DNA of 64,000 nt from Euglena gracilis (taxonomy: Eukaryota > Euglenida > Euglenophyceae > Euglenales): assembly GCA_039621445.1 (NCBI GenBank), contig CP154954.1, positions 23,014,954 to 23,078,953 on the forward strand. Direction: 5' to 3'. Under the pieces are notes generated by a model, which worked only from the letters and a program-made list of their open reading frames with translations, searched no databases and was not told the DNA's origin. Position numbers and translations under genes: made by a program. Shown piece by piece: positions 31,211 to 43,095 of this stretch (position 1 is its first letter; each line of letters opens with the position of its first letter).

Positions 31211-33341
31211 GGTTATACTCCTCTTCTATGCAAAACGTGCTTAAAAAAGGAGGAATTCTTTCCAAGAATAATCTCCGAGCCTCCCCGGCTGTGGCATCCT
31301 TAACATGGTGCCAGGCACTGCAAAATTTGATCCCAAATTCGTGCAGATCAGCCCGGGTTATTTTTCCTTCGTTTACCATGGTTACCTCTTGCCATATTTT
31401 CCGAGCCGTTAGCCCCTTACTCGAGGCATAACGGTTCTGGAACTGGGCCAATATGGTGGGGTAACTTAATTTAGCTCCATTCAACCGATAGTGCCTGATT
31501 TCCTCCCTTAATCTGCGTCCTAAACATGCCTCAAAAACCTGCAGCTTTTGCAAATCAGAATACGGTTTCCCTGATGTCAACCTATCCCAGTAAAGATTCC
31601 AATCTACTTCAAAAACTTGCCAGGAAATGCTGCCCGATTCATCAAAATAGGGCTTAGCACCTCCCTGCAAAATTTCAAAAGGTACTGGGTCGCCAATAAA
31701 AGGAAAACCCAACCCGTTACCTGGGTTGGCTGCAGCCCCCCCTGTCCCGATAGGCCCAATCGAGAAAGCAGGGGCTGCAGAAACATGTGGGGGGACACAC
31801 AATGACACCAAAGAAACCACTGGCGTATCTTGCATGTCCTCCAAAACAAAGCCCCCCTCAGCAACTAAGGGAGGGGAAATGTTTGAACCTGCAGATTTAT
31901 TTTGTAGAACATTCAGATCTGAAAAAGCTGGGTCAGCACTGGGCACCGTGCTGGCCAGAGGGCTGGAAGGCTGCCCCAGGGGCTGCTGCTGTCCAGCCGA
32001 CGGCAGGCCCAGCCCCCTTGGCAGCCCGTGAGCAGGCAGCGCCTGGCCTGCTGGCTGGCCAAGTTTCTGGGCTAGCTGGACGACGGGCTGCTGGGCCAGC
32101 TGCTGCCCAGGCTGTGGCAGCTCCACTGGGTGCAGGGGCTGCTGGCTGCCCTGCCGCAGCCACCACATGTCAGAAATTTTCTGCAACACTCCTCTCGGTT
32201 CTGCACTTGGGTGTACGGGTCCATTTTTTTGTAAATCCTGCAGCACTTTCTGTAACTCGAAAGTGTTCCCCCCAACTTTTGCAAGTCCCCGCCTTAATTC
32301 CTCCACCAGCCCACCAAATTCTTTCTCCTGGGAAAAAATCTGCTGATAAACACTCTGAAAATTCTGCTGACAATCCGTCAACAGTTTTTGCATTTCTGAG
32401 TGTCGTTTCCCTGCTTCATCTGAAATATTCTGGTGCAGTTTTTGAATACCCCCACCAAAACCATGGAGGGCTGTATTCATCGCTGAGTTTTGTTCACCCA
32501 GCTGGCGAACATAATCGGTGAACTGCTGAAGCTGCTGAGCCTGGCCCTGGACCGTACCTCGCAGCGACACCAGGTCAGCCTGAACTTCAATGATTCTGGC
32601 AGCGACAACGGCCAGCTCCTGGAGAGTTTCTGCCTCCCCCCCCTGAGCTGGCTGGGCGGCTTTAAAATTCTCAGCGAACCGCTGAAAATTTTCAAGCACG
32701 AGATCCTTAATTGGCAAGGCAGCCACCTGATTTTGCACTTGTTTCAAAATTTCCTGTGGCAGGTTGTCCAAAATTCGTAAAAACTCCTGCCTCAGTGCCA
32801 AAAACTGATCACGGCTCGAAGAAAACTGCTGGGCCAGTTTTTCCTCAAAACTTTTTTCCTGCCCGACAAAAAGTTCGAGTGCCTGTGCGTCTATTTTTTG
32901 CACAGAAATTTGCACCTGGGCCTCACATTTTTTCTCAAAAAGTTCAAAAATATGGAGGCAGTCAGCCCTGGCCGTTTCTTCGATTCGTGCAGCCATGTGC
33001 TCTACCAGGTGGACGTCGACTGCAGGGGGTTGTTGCTGCTGCTGCTGCTGCTGCAGAACCCACTCTTCGTTGGCTTTTTGCAAAGCCAAAACCCGAAAAG
33101 TCAGGTGCTGCACAGCCCACTGGAGGTCTCTGTTACTTTGTAAAAATTGCCCCCAGGGGTCTTCAAATCCTGAAGATTTTGTGAACCCCCCTGGGGGTGG
33201 CTTCGGAACTTTCATAGGCTGGGGGTTGGACCTCCTCCTCACCCCCCTCGATGAAAATATGAGGAGGCGGGGGGGCTGCAGCAGCTGCTGGCTGACCGTG
33301 ATCAACCTCACGGTGCAGCCGTTTTTGCTGAACTTCATCAC
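31134..33341 (-). pseudogene. Element B Gag, central part: coiled coil and capsid
   Basis: 735 codons. A run of about nine Gln is encoded by a CAG repeat (33,030-33,055). A long Gln/Leu/Glu-rich region with heptad character (about residues 100-400) predicts a coiled coil. The Ty3-type capsid lies at about 570-720 (WQVFEVDWNLYWDRL ... FEACLGRRLREEI ... LTARKIWQEV ... ARRLFLERIPPFL). It overlaps the neighbouring Gag frames at both ends, with frameshifts at homopolymer runs. Confidence 0.75.
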
Positions 33342-34044
33342 TGCCTGGTGATGAAGCCGGTGTTCGGGGTCGTCGAGCAGAAGTAGAGCTGGGCTTGTCC
33401 TTCGGGTTTTCCTCTGCCTGCTCGACTTCTGCTCTGACCCGTTCGCTGCTGTTCCAGTTATTTTTATCGTTTAAGCCCAGCACATTGACCTGTGCTTGCT
33501 TTTCAAAGAAAACTGGGCTGGGGTTATCACGCCCCTGCCCTGCCGAGGCACTTGCCGTTTCCTTCGCCAGCCCATCTACCTGGGATGGTTGGGAAAACTG
33601 CAAAAGTGCCACCGGCTCTTGGGCTGGTGTTTGAGAAACTGGTTGAGCTGGAGGCAAAGGCAATGCAAAAGCGGGTAACGATGGCAGATTCCCTAAATTT
33701 TGCACCCATGAAAAGTCTGGGAGAGGTTGCAACTCAGGCAGCACAAAACCATACCCCATATTTTGCAACGGCAAAACCCCCGAAAAAGGCTCTGGAAAAC
33801 ACGGTTGGTTGGAAATGACAACCTGGCCATCCCCACCCTGTAATTCCAACATCTGTCTCATATTTGTAGGGGTTCTGAGTCCAGCCAAACTGGTTTCGGG
33901 TCCCAACTCCCTGTGCCCCGAAACTCCAATCGTCAGATTTGCCATCTGAGATTTGGCCATTGGCTGATAATCAAAGAAAACATTCTGAGCAGGGATTTCC
34001 AACCCAAAATTTCTGACAGAAGGCTGAAGGCCACCATGTTTCAC
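33163..34044 (-). pseudogene. Element B Gag N-terminal region
   Basis: 293 codons, Pro/Gln/Leu-rich and without a recognised fold; it ends with an acidic patch and a PPAY sequence. It is in phase with the RRM part but not with the coiled-coil frame; the break lies near the C/G runs at 33,186-33,197. The start codon is not certain: the first ATG in frame is inside the domain. Confidence 0.5.
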
Positions 34045-34317
34045 ACCCGTGCTGCCATGTCCCTCGGCAGCACTGGGGTGAAGCGGAAACCCCCGCCCTG
34101 GGCCAGTTTCATGCGTAGGATCGTTTTTTGGCTCCTCGAGCCGACTTGTGTCAGAAATTTTTTCCCATTCTGGCCCCGCCCTGTGGCCGAAACTGGGCCA
34201 TCATTTCCAAGGAGGAACCTCCCAGTGGACCCTCCCCGACCCCTGAGGGGGGTGTCACTGGGATCTCCAAGGGGGGTGCCTTTGGGGTTTTAACCCCTCC
34301 CTGCTCAGCTGAACCAG
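34036..34317 (-). other. Element B leader with candidate primer-binding site
   Basis: Untranslated leader between 5' LTR and Gag. TGGTTCAGCTGAGC begins one base inside the LTR end and begins with TGG, as tRNA-primed binding sites do; the matching tRNA was not identified. An inverted copy lies at 18,030-18,305. Confidence 0.55.
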
Positions 34318-35141
34318 TGAGAGCCAACACCCCCCCCCCCCTGGATGTCATTTCTCACAGTTTCTGGGCCAAAAAGGGGGTTTTGGGGTGAAAATTGGCC
34401 TGTGGTTGCCTGAGTTGAGGAGTCCCACCCCCCTGCCCCTTTTCCCACAGATGAGGTGGGGGGAAGACAAACCTCACCTTCTTCAATTGAGCTTTCTTGA
34501 TTGATTTGTTGTCCTTCCATTTGCAATTCCAATTGTAAATCCAAGTTCAATGATTGAATGTAATTGGTCGTAATTGACACAACAAATGCAATGGTGAAAC
34601 AAGTGAAGAGGAATTCCCTGTGAAAGAAAATATGATTTTGATGCCCCTGATGGGCAGTTAAATTTCGGATTGAGTGCGCTGATTCCTAAGCGCTGTCAAA
34701 TCCCAAATCCTAGCCCATTGCATCAAAATCAACCAACCCAAGTCAAAATCAAGGTTTCCCCCCTTGATTTTGATAAATTATGCTGAATTCCATCATTATT
34801 GAGCTTTGCAAACCCCTGCAAAAACTCCAGGAACTCAGGCGCCAATCTCTTAAAATTCTGTTCCAAGCGCTTGCAAGCGCTCTCACCAAATCCAACATTT
34901 TCCCTTAAAACCAAAGGAAAAATGCGTAAAAAGCTAAACATTATGCTAAATAGACCCAAAATCACCCTTACCTAGCATCACTCAATCTCTCTCCTTGCAC
35001 AACCAAACCATGGGCGCATTAGGAGAGGGAATTTTAATGGAAACCTTTAGAAAGCCTTAAAATTAGAGCTAAACCGCCCTTAAAAAGGCCTTCTAAAAAG
35101 GAAAAACTCCGCCGCCCGGCGGTCGACCTCAAAAGGTCGTC
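34318..35141 (-). repeat. Element B 5' LTR
   Basis: 824 bp, partner of 21,846-22,673. The outer edge lacks the initial T of TGACGACC and joins directly to C ORF3 codons (CKPT), so this end is slightly truncated or recombined. Confidence 0.85.
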
Positions 35142-38100
35142 TGTGGGCTTGCAAGCGGCGGCACCCGGCTTTGCTTTTGCCGGGGCCTTCGGACTTCCGG
35201 TTTCTGTAGTGTCCAATGGCCGCCGTTCGGCGTCGCGCTTGCTCGCCCAGGTTCGTGGTGACGCTTGGGACGGGGGTCTTCTCCCCGAAACCGAACGTCG
35301 TTGTCCTTCAGCAGGGGTTTCCCGAGCTGAGGGTCGACCTACACGCTCATTCGCGGTACCCGTGGGTTTCCCAGGGGCAGCCGTGGGGGATGCTGTTGGT
35401 TCAGGTGTGGCCGGCGCGCTTCGCGCTGGTTGAGCCTGCGGTGGAGGCATGTACGTCCACTCAGCCTGTTTTTCAGGTGCGGGTGTACGTGTGCCTTGAC
35501 GCTTCGGTGCAGTGATTGTGGCTGTGCCCTGAGGTGCCTGTTCAACCCGTGCCTCGGGTGGCGCTACCGGCGCTGATACAGGTTCATCCTGCACTGGCAC
35601 GGTTGGTGTTGTCTCCACTTCCAATGCTGTCTGTTCGCCTTCCGTCCGTGTCGCTTCCGACACCGGCGGTGGCGCTGCCGATGGGGGAGGTTCATCCTCC
35701 ACCATGGCTGCAGGATCAGGTGTTTCTTCCGCCGGCTGGGCAGTTTCCGCCGCAGCTGTGGAAGAACTGACCGCAGTGCCACGTGGAGTGACAACTGCGA
35801 TCAGTGACCGCAAAACACCGAATACGCGTCCGCCCAGCGAGGTGCGCCGCTCAGGTCCTTCACCTGAAGTGGGCTCCTCCCTGGAAACATGGAGCTTGAG
35901 GAGAAGTACCTCAGGCGTGTGGGGTACTGTCTCCCGCGGGTTTTCCCGCGGAGGGGTCGGTACGCTTGTCGCACTCAGTGAGGTTGGTGTCTGTGGTACA
36001 GGTGTCATTTCACCTGCCGGCGATCCTGGGCGCTGGGCACGTTCTGCCACAGTGTCCAGCATCACGACAGATGGGCTACGGGTTTCCCGTGCCGGAGGTT
36101 TCGCTGACTGAGGTTAATCATCGGCCGTTGGGGCCGCTTCCTCTTCCTCCTCGGCTTCTGGAGGGGATTTCTCTCTGTGCAGATGTGCTGCAGAACGCGT
36201 GTCATTTCCGCTCCTGTAGCACCCTCGTGCATATGACAGGCGATAAAAGGTTATACTTTCACTCCTGTCAGAGTTGGGGTATGGGGGCGGCCATGACGCT
36301 CTTACCCAGCTTCCGGGTTGATGTTCTGGCTCGTCCTCGCTGATCATGCAGAGGTCTTCCCACTGTATTCGACGGTTGCAGCTCATGCAGTATTCTCCGG
36401 TGTCTTCCTGGAACGCGGGCAGCGGCAAAACATAGCGTGGTTGTTTTTCTACGTTTGCCTTATAAAAGGCTTCGAAGTCTTCCCAGACCAGGATATTCCC
36501 GAACTTGGTGTCCATGTGCCTCTGGAGACCAATTTCGGCCTCCTGCTAGTCCGGCCGCAGGTGCATCCTGCGTCGGTCTGGATCATTGTGTCTGCCGTCC
36601 ACCTCGGTGTATCCCCGGGGTAGACACTTCCTATTGATATCCATATCAGTGTTCATGAATTCCAGGAAAAAAATGTAAACCTCCAGGACGTAGGTAATCA
36701 ACGCCCTGTGCCAGTAGCGTTGCAGCGAAAATGTTTTCTGCCGGTGCTGTTTCAGCACCTTTCGGTCTTGCGCTCCGATCTGAGGATTCCGGCACTGTTG
36801 CAGGAGAAACCTCCTGGTCGGCTGGCTGCCGGCATTCTTCGGCAGTCTGAGGCGGTTATCCGCGTTCTCCGAAACCCCAGAAGTCAACGATGTGTACTTC
36901 TTTGCAAAACTGGCATTCCAGTTTGTACCGTTGGAGGTACGCGAGCAGTGTTCCGACGGAATACATGTGGTTGAAGATTTCGGTCAACTGTGCTACGAAC
37001 GTTTCGTCGTCCGGACATATTCCCAAACAGTCAATATACGTCTGACCGTTTCGGTCGTTAAAGATGCCGAAGTTCTGGCAGGGGTATCCCAACCAGAACC
37101 ACAGCTCCCAGAAACCCGACATCCGGTCCAGGAGTATTCATCCGAATGAGGGTATCCCTCAAACGCATTAAGTTCGGAACTGTAGAAGGATCCTTTTCAG
37201 TGATCGTACGTACGATTCTGCACCACTTCGACCACCGCATCCAGTGGTCGGTGGATCACTTCCTTGCGCGTGTGTACTTCTGGAGATCCTCGTCGATTTT
37301 AGACAAGATCTCCTGAAGGTAGATGAACACCAGGGAAACGTCGTAATCCTTCGTTTTCGAAGTTTCGGCGGCTTTCCCGCCTTTTCCTGCTGGAGGTCCG
37401 GCAGATTTTCCGCCTTTGCCTGGAGCTGGCCAAGCGGCCTTTCCGCCTTTGCCAGGTGGGGCTTTCCCACCTTTCTCTGGCCTTTTCCTTTTCCCTTACC
37501 CTTGCCCTTTCATTTGAGCGCTGTGGGTACTGTCAGACGTGGCGGAAGGGTTTCCTTCCGCGTGGCGTCTTGGCATATGGTCAGGTATGGCAGGGTGGGG
37601 TTGAGGTGGATACACGTACTGATCTCGTGGCACTGGTGCCTCCTGGGGATAATCCCCAGAGACGGTGTACTGAGCCACATGCTCCTGCGCGGGATAATCC
37701 CGCCGGGGCATGCGCTCAGGGGATCGAAAAACACTTTCTTTCACGCGTGGTCCGGTCACTCGGACAGGTGCTTCCCCTGTCTCTTCCTCGGGTATTCTGG
37801 GGAGTGAGCACGGAAATGCACGGTGTAAGTGCCAACTGACGGTACCTGCGGTGCTACCTGTGGCGGGACTTCCGCGCCCTGGTCACGCATGGTAATGTCC
37901 GCCGCGACTCCCGATGTGTCCGAGTCGCTGTAATACGCCGAACCGGTCATCATCGCCTGGGCGCACATACACCACAAGGCTGGAGGGGTATTCGCGATTG
38001 TCAGTGTCTGACGGCAGTGGTCATCGCACAACACCTGGGTGAGGTGGTCTGGTGCCGGGTTTGCGCTCATACGCATAACCCGGTTCATCGTCTCCGCCGT

Positions 38101-38532
38101 GCAATGGAGCATCACACCCGCATACGGTGGGAGGCTATGAGGGCCTGATGGCTGAGATGACCACGCTTCCGCGGGCATCTGTGTCACCCTGGTACTGCTG
38201 CTGGCTTCAGGGTTTCCCTGAGCCGCAGTCCGTGCAGGTGGCTGCGTACCGTATTGGTCCGCATATTGGTCAGGTTGACGGTGAGTGGTGGGGTGGTAAG
38301 GCGGCCCTCCGCCTGGATTCCTTACATCGGGCAGCATGATACCGCCCGGGGGCGGTACGGTGGGATGGTTGGGTTGTTGGTTGTCAGTTGGTAAGGGTAA
38401 CCGCTTGAGTATTGTCTGCCGCAGGTACTGCACAACCTTGAGCAGAAAAAGAGCTGTACTCACGCTGTTTGTGGATAGCGCATAGGTGTCAAATTTGTCA
38501 AGCGGTAAAACCACGCAGAGGTACCCCCCCAT
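35142..38532 (-). pseudogene. Family C ORF3 (copy 2), frameshifted and truncated
   Basis: Near-identical to 13,931-17,340. Pieces in order: 38,532-37,756 (Pro/Gln start, LCDDHC, WCMCAQA); 37,759-37,496; 37,470-37,168; 37,122-36,856 (LGICPDDETF, LECQFCKEV); 36,887-36,546; 36,515-36,114 (EYCMSCNRRIQWEDLCMI); 36,065-35,142 (Pro/Thr linker). It stops at CKPT, where the B LTR begins; the continuation is at 18,306. Compared with copy 1 it keeps a CQFC pair and lacks ten codons near 35,880. The 38,532 end extends ~110 bp beyond the similarity with copy 1. Confidence 0.55.
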
Positions 38533-38538
38533 GGTACG

Positions 38539-39220
38539 ATGGACTTTTTCCCCGTACCCCCTGACATTTTTACATCCCTCTGCATGGATTTCCTGGAATT
38601 AGAACCGTTCAAAGGAACGGACGACAAAATTAACGATTACTTTTTTGTTGTTAAATGCACGATGAGTGGGTACATTGTAGCCACTCCATGCCAGAAGTCA
38701 GGGTTGACTGCCCAAAGTTTGGCAGTTATATTTTTAGAAAAGCGTCAGCTTATTGGGTCTACCAAATGAAATTGTGAGTGATCAAGGCCATTTGATTTCC
38801 TGAAGGGTTTTCCAAACTTTGTGCGGTTTCTTCGGAATTGAGCAACATTTTTCCATTATATACCGGCCCAAAGGCAATGGTAGAGCAGAGGCAGCCGTGA
38901 AATCCGTCGTGAATATGCTTCCCCTTTCACTGGCTGACTCGCGCAGCAACTGGATATCAGTTCCAGCATGGTCTCTGTTTTTTATCAATACCCTACCAGG
39001 GTTGGTTTTGCTTCACTCGCCCTATAAATTAGTTTTCGGACGGGACCCTCCGGCCATAGGGGATGTCCCTTCGGAGAGACCCGCCCGAACGAGTGTCAGT
39101 TGCGAGACGTGGTTTGCGGAAGTAGAAAATCTACGTTCTGCAGTCCAGAAGCGAGTCACTGATGTTCATTCAACTAAAAGGAAATCGTTTTTGCAGAACT
39201 TCAAAGTCATCTATGTATAG
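38539..39220 (+). pseudogene. Family C integrase catalytic core (copy 2)
   Basis: First catalytic Asp in SLCMDFLELEPF, second in EIVSDQGH, Glu in YRPKGNGRAEAAV with 35 residues between the last two: a D,D(35)E core. A TGA interrupts the frame shortly after SDQG, at a position where relatives usually have Trp. It runs head-to-head with ORF3 on the other strand, which is not a normal element order and marks a rearrangement at about 38,430-38,538. Confidence 0.8.
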
Positions 39221-39643
39221 TCCCGTTGACCGCGTGTGGGTTCGGAATAGCCGTACTCGCATGCAATCTTCCAAGCTGGACCCCCGCTCTGCCCCTGTGA
39301 AATCATAGAAAGACTAGGTACCAGCAGGCGATACAAGGTTGCATTACCGAATGGTGTTGAGGACGTTCATATGGACGTCATCAAGCCACACCTGTCACCG
39401 CCGGATGGGAAACCTATCCCGTGCCTACACCTCAAGCCCCGTTCCAGATTACCTGAGACGGACGACTTTGTAGTCGATAAAATTATCGATCACAAAATCG
39501 ACAAAGGTATGCACCTTTGGAAGGTCCATGTATCCGAGGAGGACACTTGGGAGCCAGCAACCGGTTTTGTTGGGTATGTCCAGCAAGATTGGAAGCTGTG
39601 GAACAAGAAGCATAACATTGATGCTACCATGACAAGTTTTTGA
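39221..39643 (+). pseudogene. Family C integrase C-terminal domain and chromodomain (copy 2)
   Basis: Frameshifted near 39,280, then open from 39,371. Chromodomain: FVVDKIIDHKIDKGMHLWKV, then SEEDTWEPATGFVGYV, with the aromatic residues expected for methyl-lysine binding partly present. Ends with TGA, followed by the splice-acceptor-like tract. Confidence 0.75.
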
Positions 39644-39663
39644 GAACGCATGGGAAACCCATG

Positions 39664-39714
39664 TTGTTTTCTTTTCTTTTTTGCATTGATTCTTATCATT
39701 CTTTCTTTCCGCAG
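39664..39714 (+). promoter_or_regulatory. Candidate 3' splice site after family C chromodomain, copy 2
   Basis: Pyrimidine-rich run ending TTCTTTCCGCAG, same as at 17,358-17,410, but here ORF3 no longer follows; element D' begins at about 39,720. Confidence 0.35.
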
Positions 39715-39719
39715 AAGTT

Positions 39720-40026
39720 TTTTTACCACACCAACGAAAGTAGTTTGGGGGCCCCAGGGTGCCGTGGTTGTGATAGCACAAAATTACATCATCAAACAGG
39801 TCCTGGGGGATACAATATTTGTAACCCCATTCATTTCGAAAACCATCCGTACAGGTGAAAGTGCGTAATTGTCCAGCACTTCGCCATTACGAAGTCTTCT
39901 GACAATGGTGTCATACACCGGATCACGACTATAATCCCATTCGCGAAAGAACAGTGGGGAGGGGGACTTCGTGCGGGTAATACGCCGGGGTCCGGACGTG
40001 CTTCCACGTCGGCGCCTTCCACGCAC
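39720..40026 (-). pseudogene. Element D' RH-IN linker and integrase zinc finger start
   Basis: FFREWDYSRDPVYDTIVRR corresponds to FFREWDY-stop-HDPVY of element D; it continues in other phases to LCYHNHGTLGPP, the start of the HHCC finger. Truncated before the Cys pair. Confidence 0.6.
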
Positions 40027-40705
40027 TGGTGCGCCAAGGAATAGTTGTGAAAAGGGGGGAAAAAATCCAAAAGATTGTCCGCAGTGTCGTTTCGACGTGC
40101 GTACTCGTCGGCTTCCTGACTTCCATGAAAAGACGCGTCCCCTTATCCGGGTTCCCAGGGTAATACCAATTGTCCCGGCTGAGCGGATCCGCTACTTTCT
40201 GTGTGTGACCAGGGGTATAATTTACCACAAGGTTGAATTGACCCAAGGACTCATGCCACCTGCATCGCCTTCCGACCGATGACATGGCATTGTTCAAATC
40301 CTCGGTGTACCAGTAATGGAGACTCTCATGACGGGCCTTGAGGAGGATCTGGACGAGGCTGCTGGCGACCCAGATTTGAAATTTCTGGAGTATAATTAGG
40401 ATTGCGTAGGTTTCCTTCGCGCGCATACTCCACTTGACCTGACCTTTACTGTCGACGCCCGGTAACTTTCTTCTGAAGAAAGCCACAGGTCGGAGTTCAT
40501 TCGCCGCGTTTTGCTGGCTAAGAACTCCGCCAACAGCGTGATCGCTGCTGTCGACTTCCAGTACGTATGGTTTGTAAGGGTCCGCGATTTCGAGGACAAC
40601 ATTCTCCAAAAGCAAAACCTTGATTTCTTCAAGGGCCTCGCGCACTTGGTCATTCCAAATGGTGTTGTCAACAGCCCGGTTTTTGAGCTGTTTGGTGAGG
40701 GGCAC
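39929..40705 (-). pseudogene. Element D' RNase H
   Basis: Well kept: YVLEVDSSDHAVGGVL, RAKETYAILI (catalytic Glu) and VNYTPGHTQKVADPLSR. The third acidic position reads KARHESL instead of VLTDHESL, so the catalytic Asp is lost. Confidence 0.75.
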
Positions 40706-41072
40706 CGCACTTTTCGCGAAGTCCCTTATGTATCGCGTAATATTCGTATAAAAACAAAAATCCTTTAAGGCGAGTAATCGTTTTGATTACCTCTGGGGTC
40801 CATTTCTTAATGGCTTCGAGCTTGCTCCGAGCGGCTTTCCGCTGTCCTATGCTGAGGATGTTACCGCCAAATTTTATAAGTTCGCGAACCAAATGCATTT
40901 TCGCACCTTTCGCGAAAGGACATGTTTTTGGAAAGCAAATGTAAACACATACACGAAAGTTGGGTGAACCACTCCGGTTCCGGAATGATTGGTATGAGAA
41001 TAAGTCCACGGGCTTCATCCCGGAGTATTTTCTCAACCACACATTCAATAAGTTTTGAGGGGGTGCATCCAT
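40668..41072 (-). pseudogene. Element D' RT thumb/connection remnant
   Basis: KGAKMHLVRELIKFGGN through EVIKTITRLKGFL is joined directly to the Dam-like relic. In element D about 1 kb of RT, including fingers and YIDD, lies between these parts. An internal deletion near 40,915 explains it. Confidence 0.65.
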
Positions 41073-41200
41073 AACACCGTATCACCCCAAAACTTATCAA
41101 ATTTATTGGGGTGTTGTGACCAATGACGTGGCAAAAGGGCATGCACATTGGATTAGAAGGCATCAATTTCCAATGCCAAATCAAAGGTAACAGCCAATGT
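40970..41200 (-). pseudogene. Element D' Dam-like relic
   Basis: FDLALEIDAF-stop-SNVHALLPRHWS, then FDKFWGDTVLWMHP, then VVEKILRDEARGLIL and PEWF. Same order as the element D relic and the NPPW domain at 328-897, but the catalytic NPPW is replaced by MHP-type residues. Confidence 0.5.
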
Positions 41201-41588
41201 CGCGATTTCGGAAAACCATCGTTATAAGATGCGATATTGACCAAATTGAAAGCACTCCATACGCGTTCGGCGTATTCATGTTTGAATATTCACCCGTTTT
41301 CCGGGTGGAAAAGAAGGAACACAATGAATGGATCCGCATACGGGCTGACTTCCACTACCTCCAGGGTTAATCCCAAGGGAGTTTGGACAGGTTGGGGTAT
41401 TCCCCGTTTCGCATCAAATTCATACCCAGTGTGATCGGGCGGAATGACGCTTTTCGCGTTTCCAAACAACGAGGATAATACGCGTCGTTGGAGTACTTGG
41501 TGTATCTCCGCGCATTGCGGGCTACAACCAAGTGTATCATGAGGTGTGGATTCCGTTTTCGGAGTTGCGATTAGCGTTGGATTTTGAA

Positions 41589-42264
41589 CTAAGCATCCAC
41601 AATTGCAATCCGATTGGGTGGAAATTCTCCTGCAGTGCACACATTGGAAGGAAGTGTGATGTTGTGACGGGTGTGTGTGTAAGTGGGTGTCGTTGGCATT
41701 AGTCGGTGAGTCTTGTACTGGTTTTTGGCTTTCGTCTTGTAACCCAGTGAAACGGCGGGGGTACCGCTACTCGCTTTGCCTTCCTCATGTGGAACGATTG
41801 GGTAGGGGGGAGGCTTTCTCCGTACCCCGAGTGTGGAAAACGGTTGTTGGTGTGGTGGATAACGGTGTTGCAATTGTGGGTAACAGTGTTGGAAGAGTGG
41901 TGGTCATCATAGTGGATGCCAACGGGGATGTGGTTTGGGTGACACTGAAGGGTTGGGTGCTGTCCGCAAACCGTGGGAGTGGCAATCCACAACCAATCGG
42001 TCGGCGTAAAAATGGGTATCCCAAAAATACGTCAGACCCGTCAATTCGAGCACACATCACAAATGACCACCGCACATGGGGGTGTTGTCCGCGGTTCTGA
42101 TTTTGATCGGTTTCTTGGCGCTTACCAAGAGAGGGGTCGGTATCAACCCCAACCGAAAGAGCAGTGCAATGCGACAACCACTGGCAATTAAAATTTAAAC
42201 TTTGGTGGAAAAATTTTGAATGCGGATTTCTGCTTGGACGAGTAATTCCATTGGTGGTACGCAA
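41589..42264 (-). pseudogene. Element D' protease and following linker
   Basis: Aligned with element D (ILVDTGCRIPLLF), D' reads ILIASGCRIALLF at about 42,190, so the catalytic Asp and Thr are gone. The second lobe (GSDVFLGYPFL) follows in another phase. The linker to 41,589 is Thr/Pro-rich and decayed. Confidence 0.55.
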
Positions 42265-43095
42265 AGTGAAGGGTATGGCGGAAATACATTTTCATGCCAA
42301 CATTTACATGAACCCTTTCCTGCTTTGCTCAGCATTCCGAGCAGAAATGTGGAGTGGGCGGTAGGGGACCCGAAATAATTCCGGGTACCGTCCGTGAAGG
42401 CGGATGGGTAGGGGGGGCAAGGTTTAAACAGGTCTTACTTCATCTGTTCATCAGCCCAGAGGTCCGTGATCTCGGACCTCGGGCTCCCCTACTCCAAGTC
42501 CGAACCGGCCGCATAGCCGGCAACGGCCTTTTTGTTCGAATAGACGGAACTCAATGAGCGCACCGCCATTCGGGCCCCATTCAATTACCCATCCGAGGGC
42601 TCATCCCCCTCCCTGCCCGAAGCCGTGGTGTCCTTCTCCAAACAAGAAACCCTGAAACCGACTTTTTGCCAGTTGGAGGAGTTACCACGGTCCCCGCGGC
42701 ACTTACCGCGGTTTCCGTAGCCGGGCCGTGGTTCAACAACATCTGGGACATTTGGATGAGTGGTGGTCTTTGGAACCGCAAAGTGAACAACGTGATTTGT
42801 GGCGGGATTCCGCACAAGGAGGGGGACGGTATTCCGTTCTACCGTCAAACCGTCGTGGCGAACCGGTTTCCCGTCGATCATGACCGGTGTACTGGGGTTT
42901 CCCCGGTGAATCGCGCGAAAGGGATGATCCACTTCGCGAACCAGATCTTGAAGAATCGCGATTGAAATCCCGTTTTCGGGCAGGGGGGCCAGGTGACCGA
43001 CCGCGAGAAGGACGGGTTTCCCGACCATCACGCGATGGTGATTTGGGCCTACTACCGCTAAAGCGGTGCTCCGAACCCCGTGAGACTCCCGATTA
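42265..43095 (-). pseudogene. Element D' nucleocapsid-protease spacer
   Basis: Pieces match the element D segment at 53,500-53,860 (QKVGFRVSCLEKD against QKVGFKISSIEEKD). The second zinc-knuckle region is shifted out of frame. No intact gene. Confidence 0.45.

Larger units (their letters stand above)
21846..35141 (-). mobile_element. Element B: 13.3-kb chromodomain Ty3/gypsy retrotransposon with methyltransferase
   Basis: Order on the minus strand: LTR, leader, Gag (Pro/Gln N-terminus, coiled coil, capsid, RRM, zinc knuckle), methyltransferase, PR, RT, RH, IN, chromodomain, ORF3 with zinc knuckle, G/C-tract array, LTR. No target-site duplication: the left flank is C integrase and the right flank C ORF3. 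This fits a rearrangement rather than a clean insertion. A candidate primer-binding site TGGTTCAGCTGAGC starts one base after the 5' LTR (34,316 downward). Confidence 0.9.
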
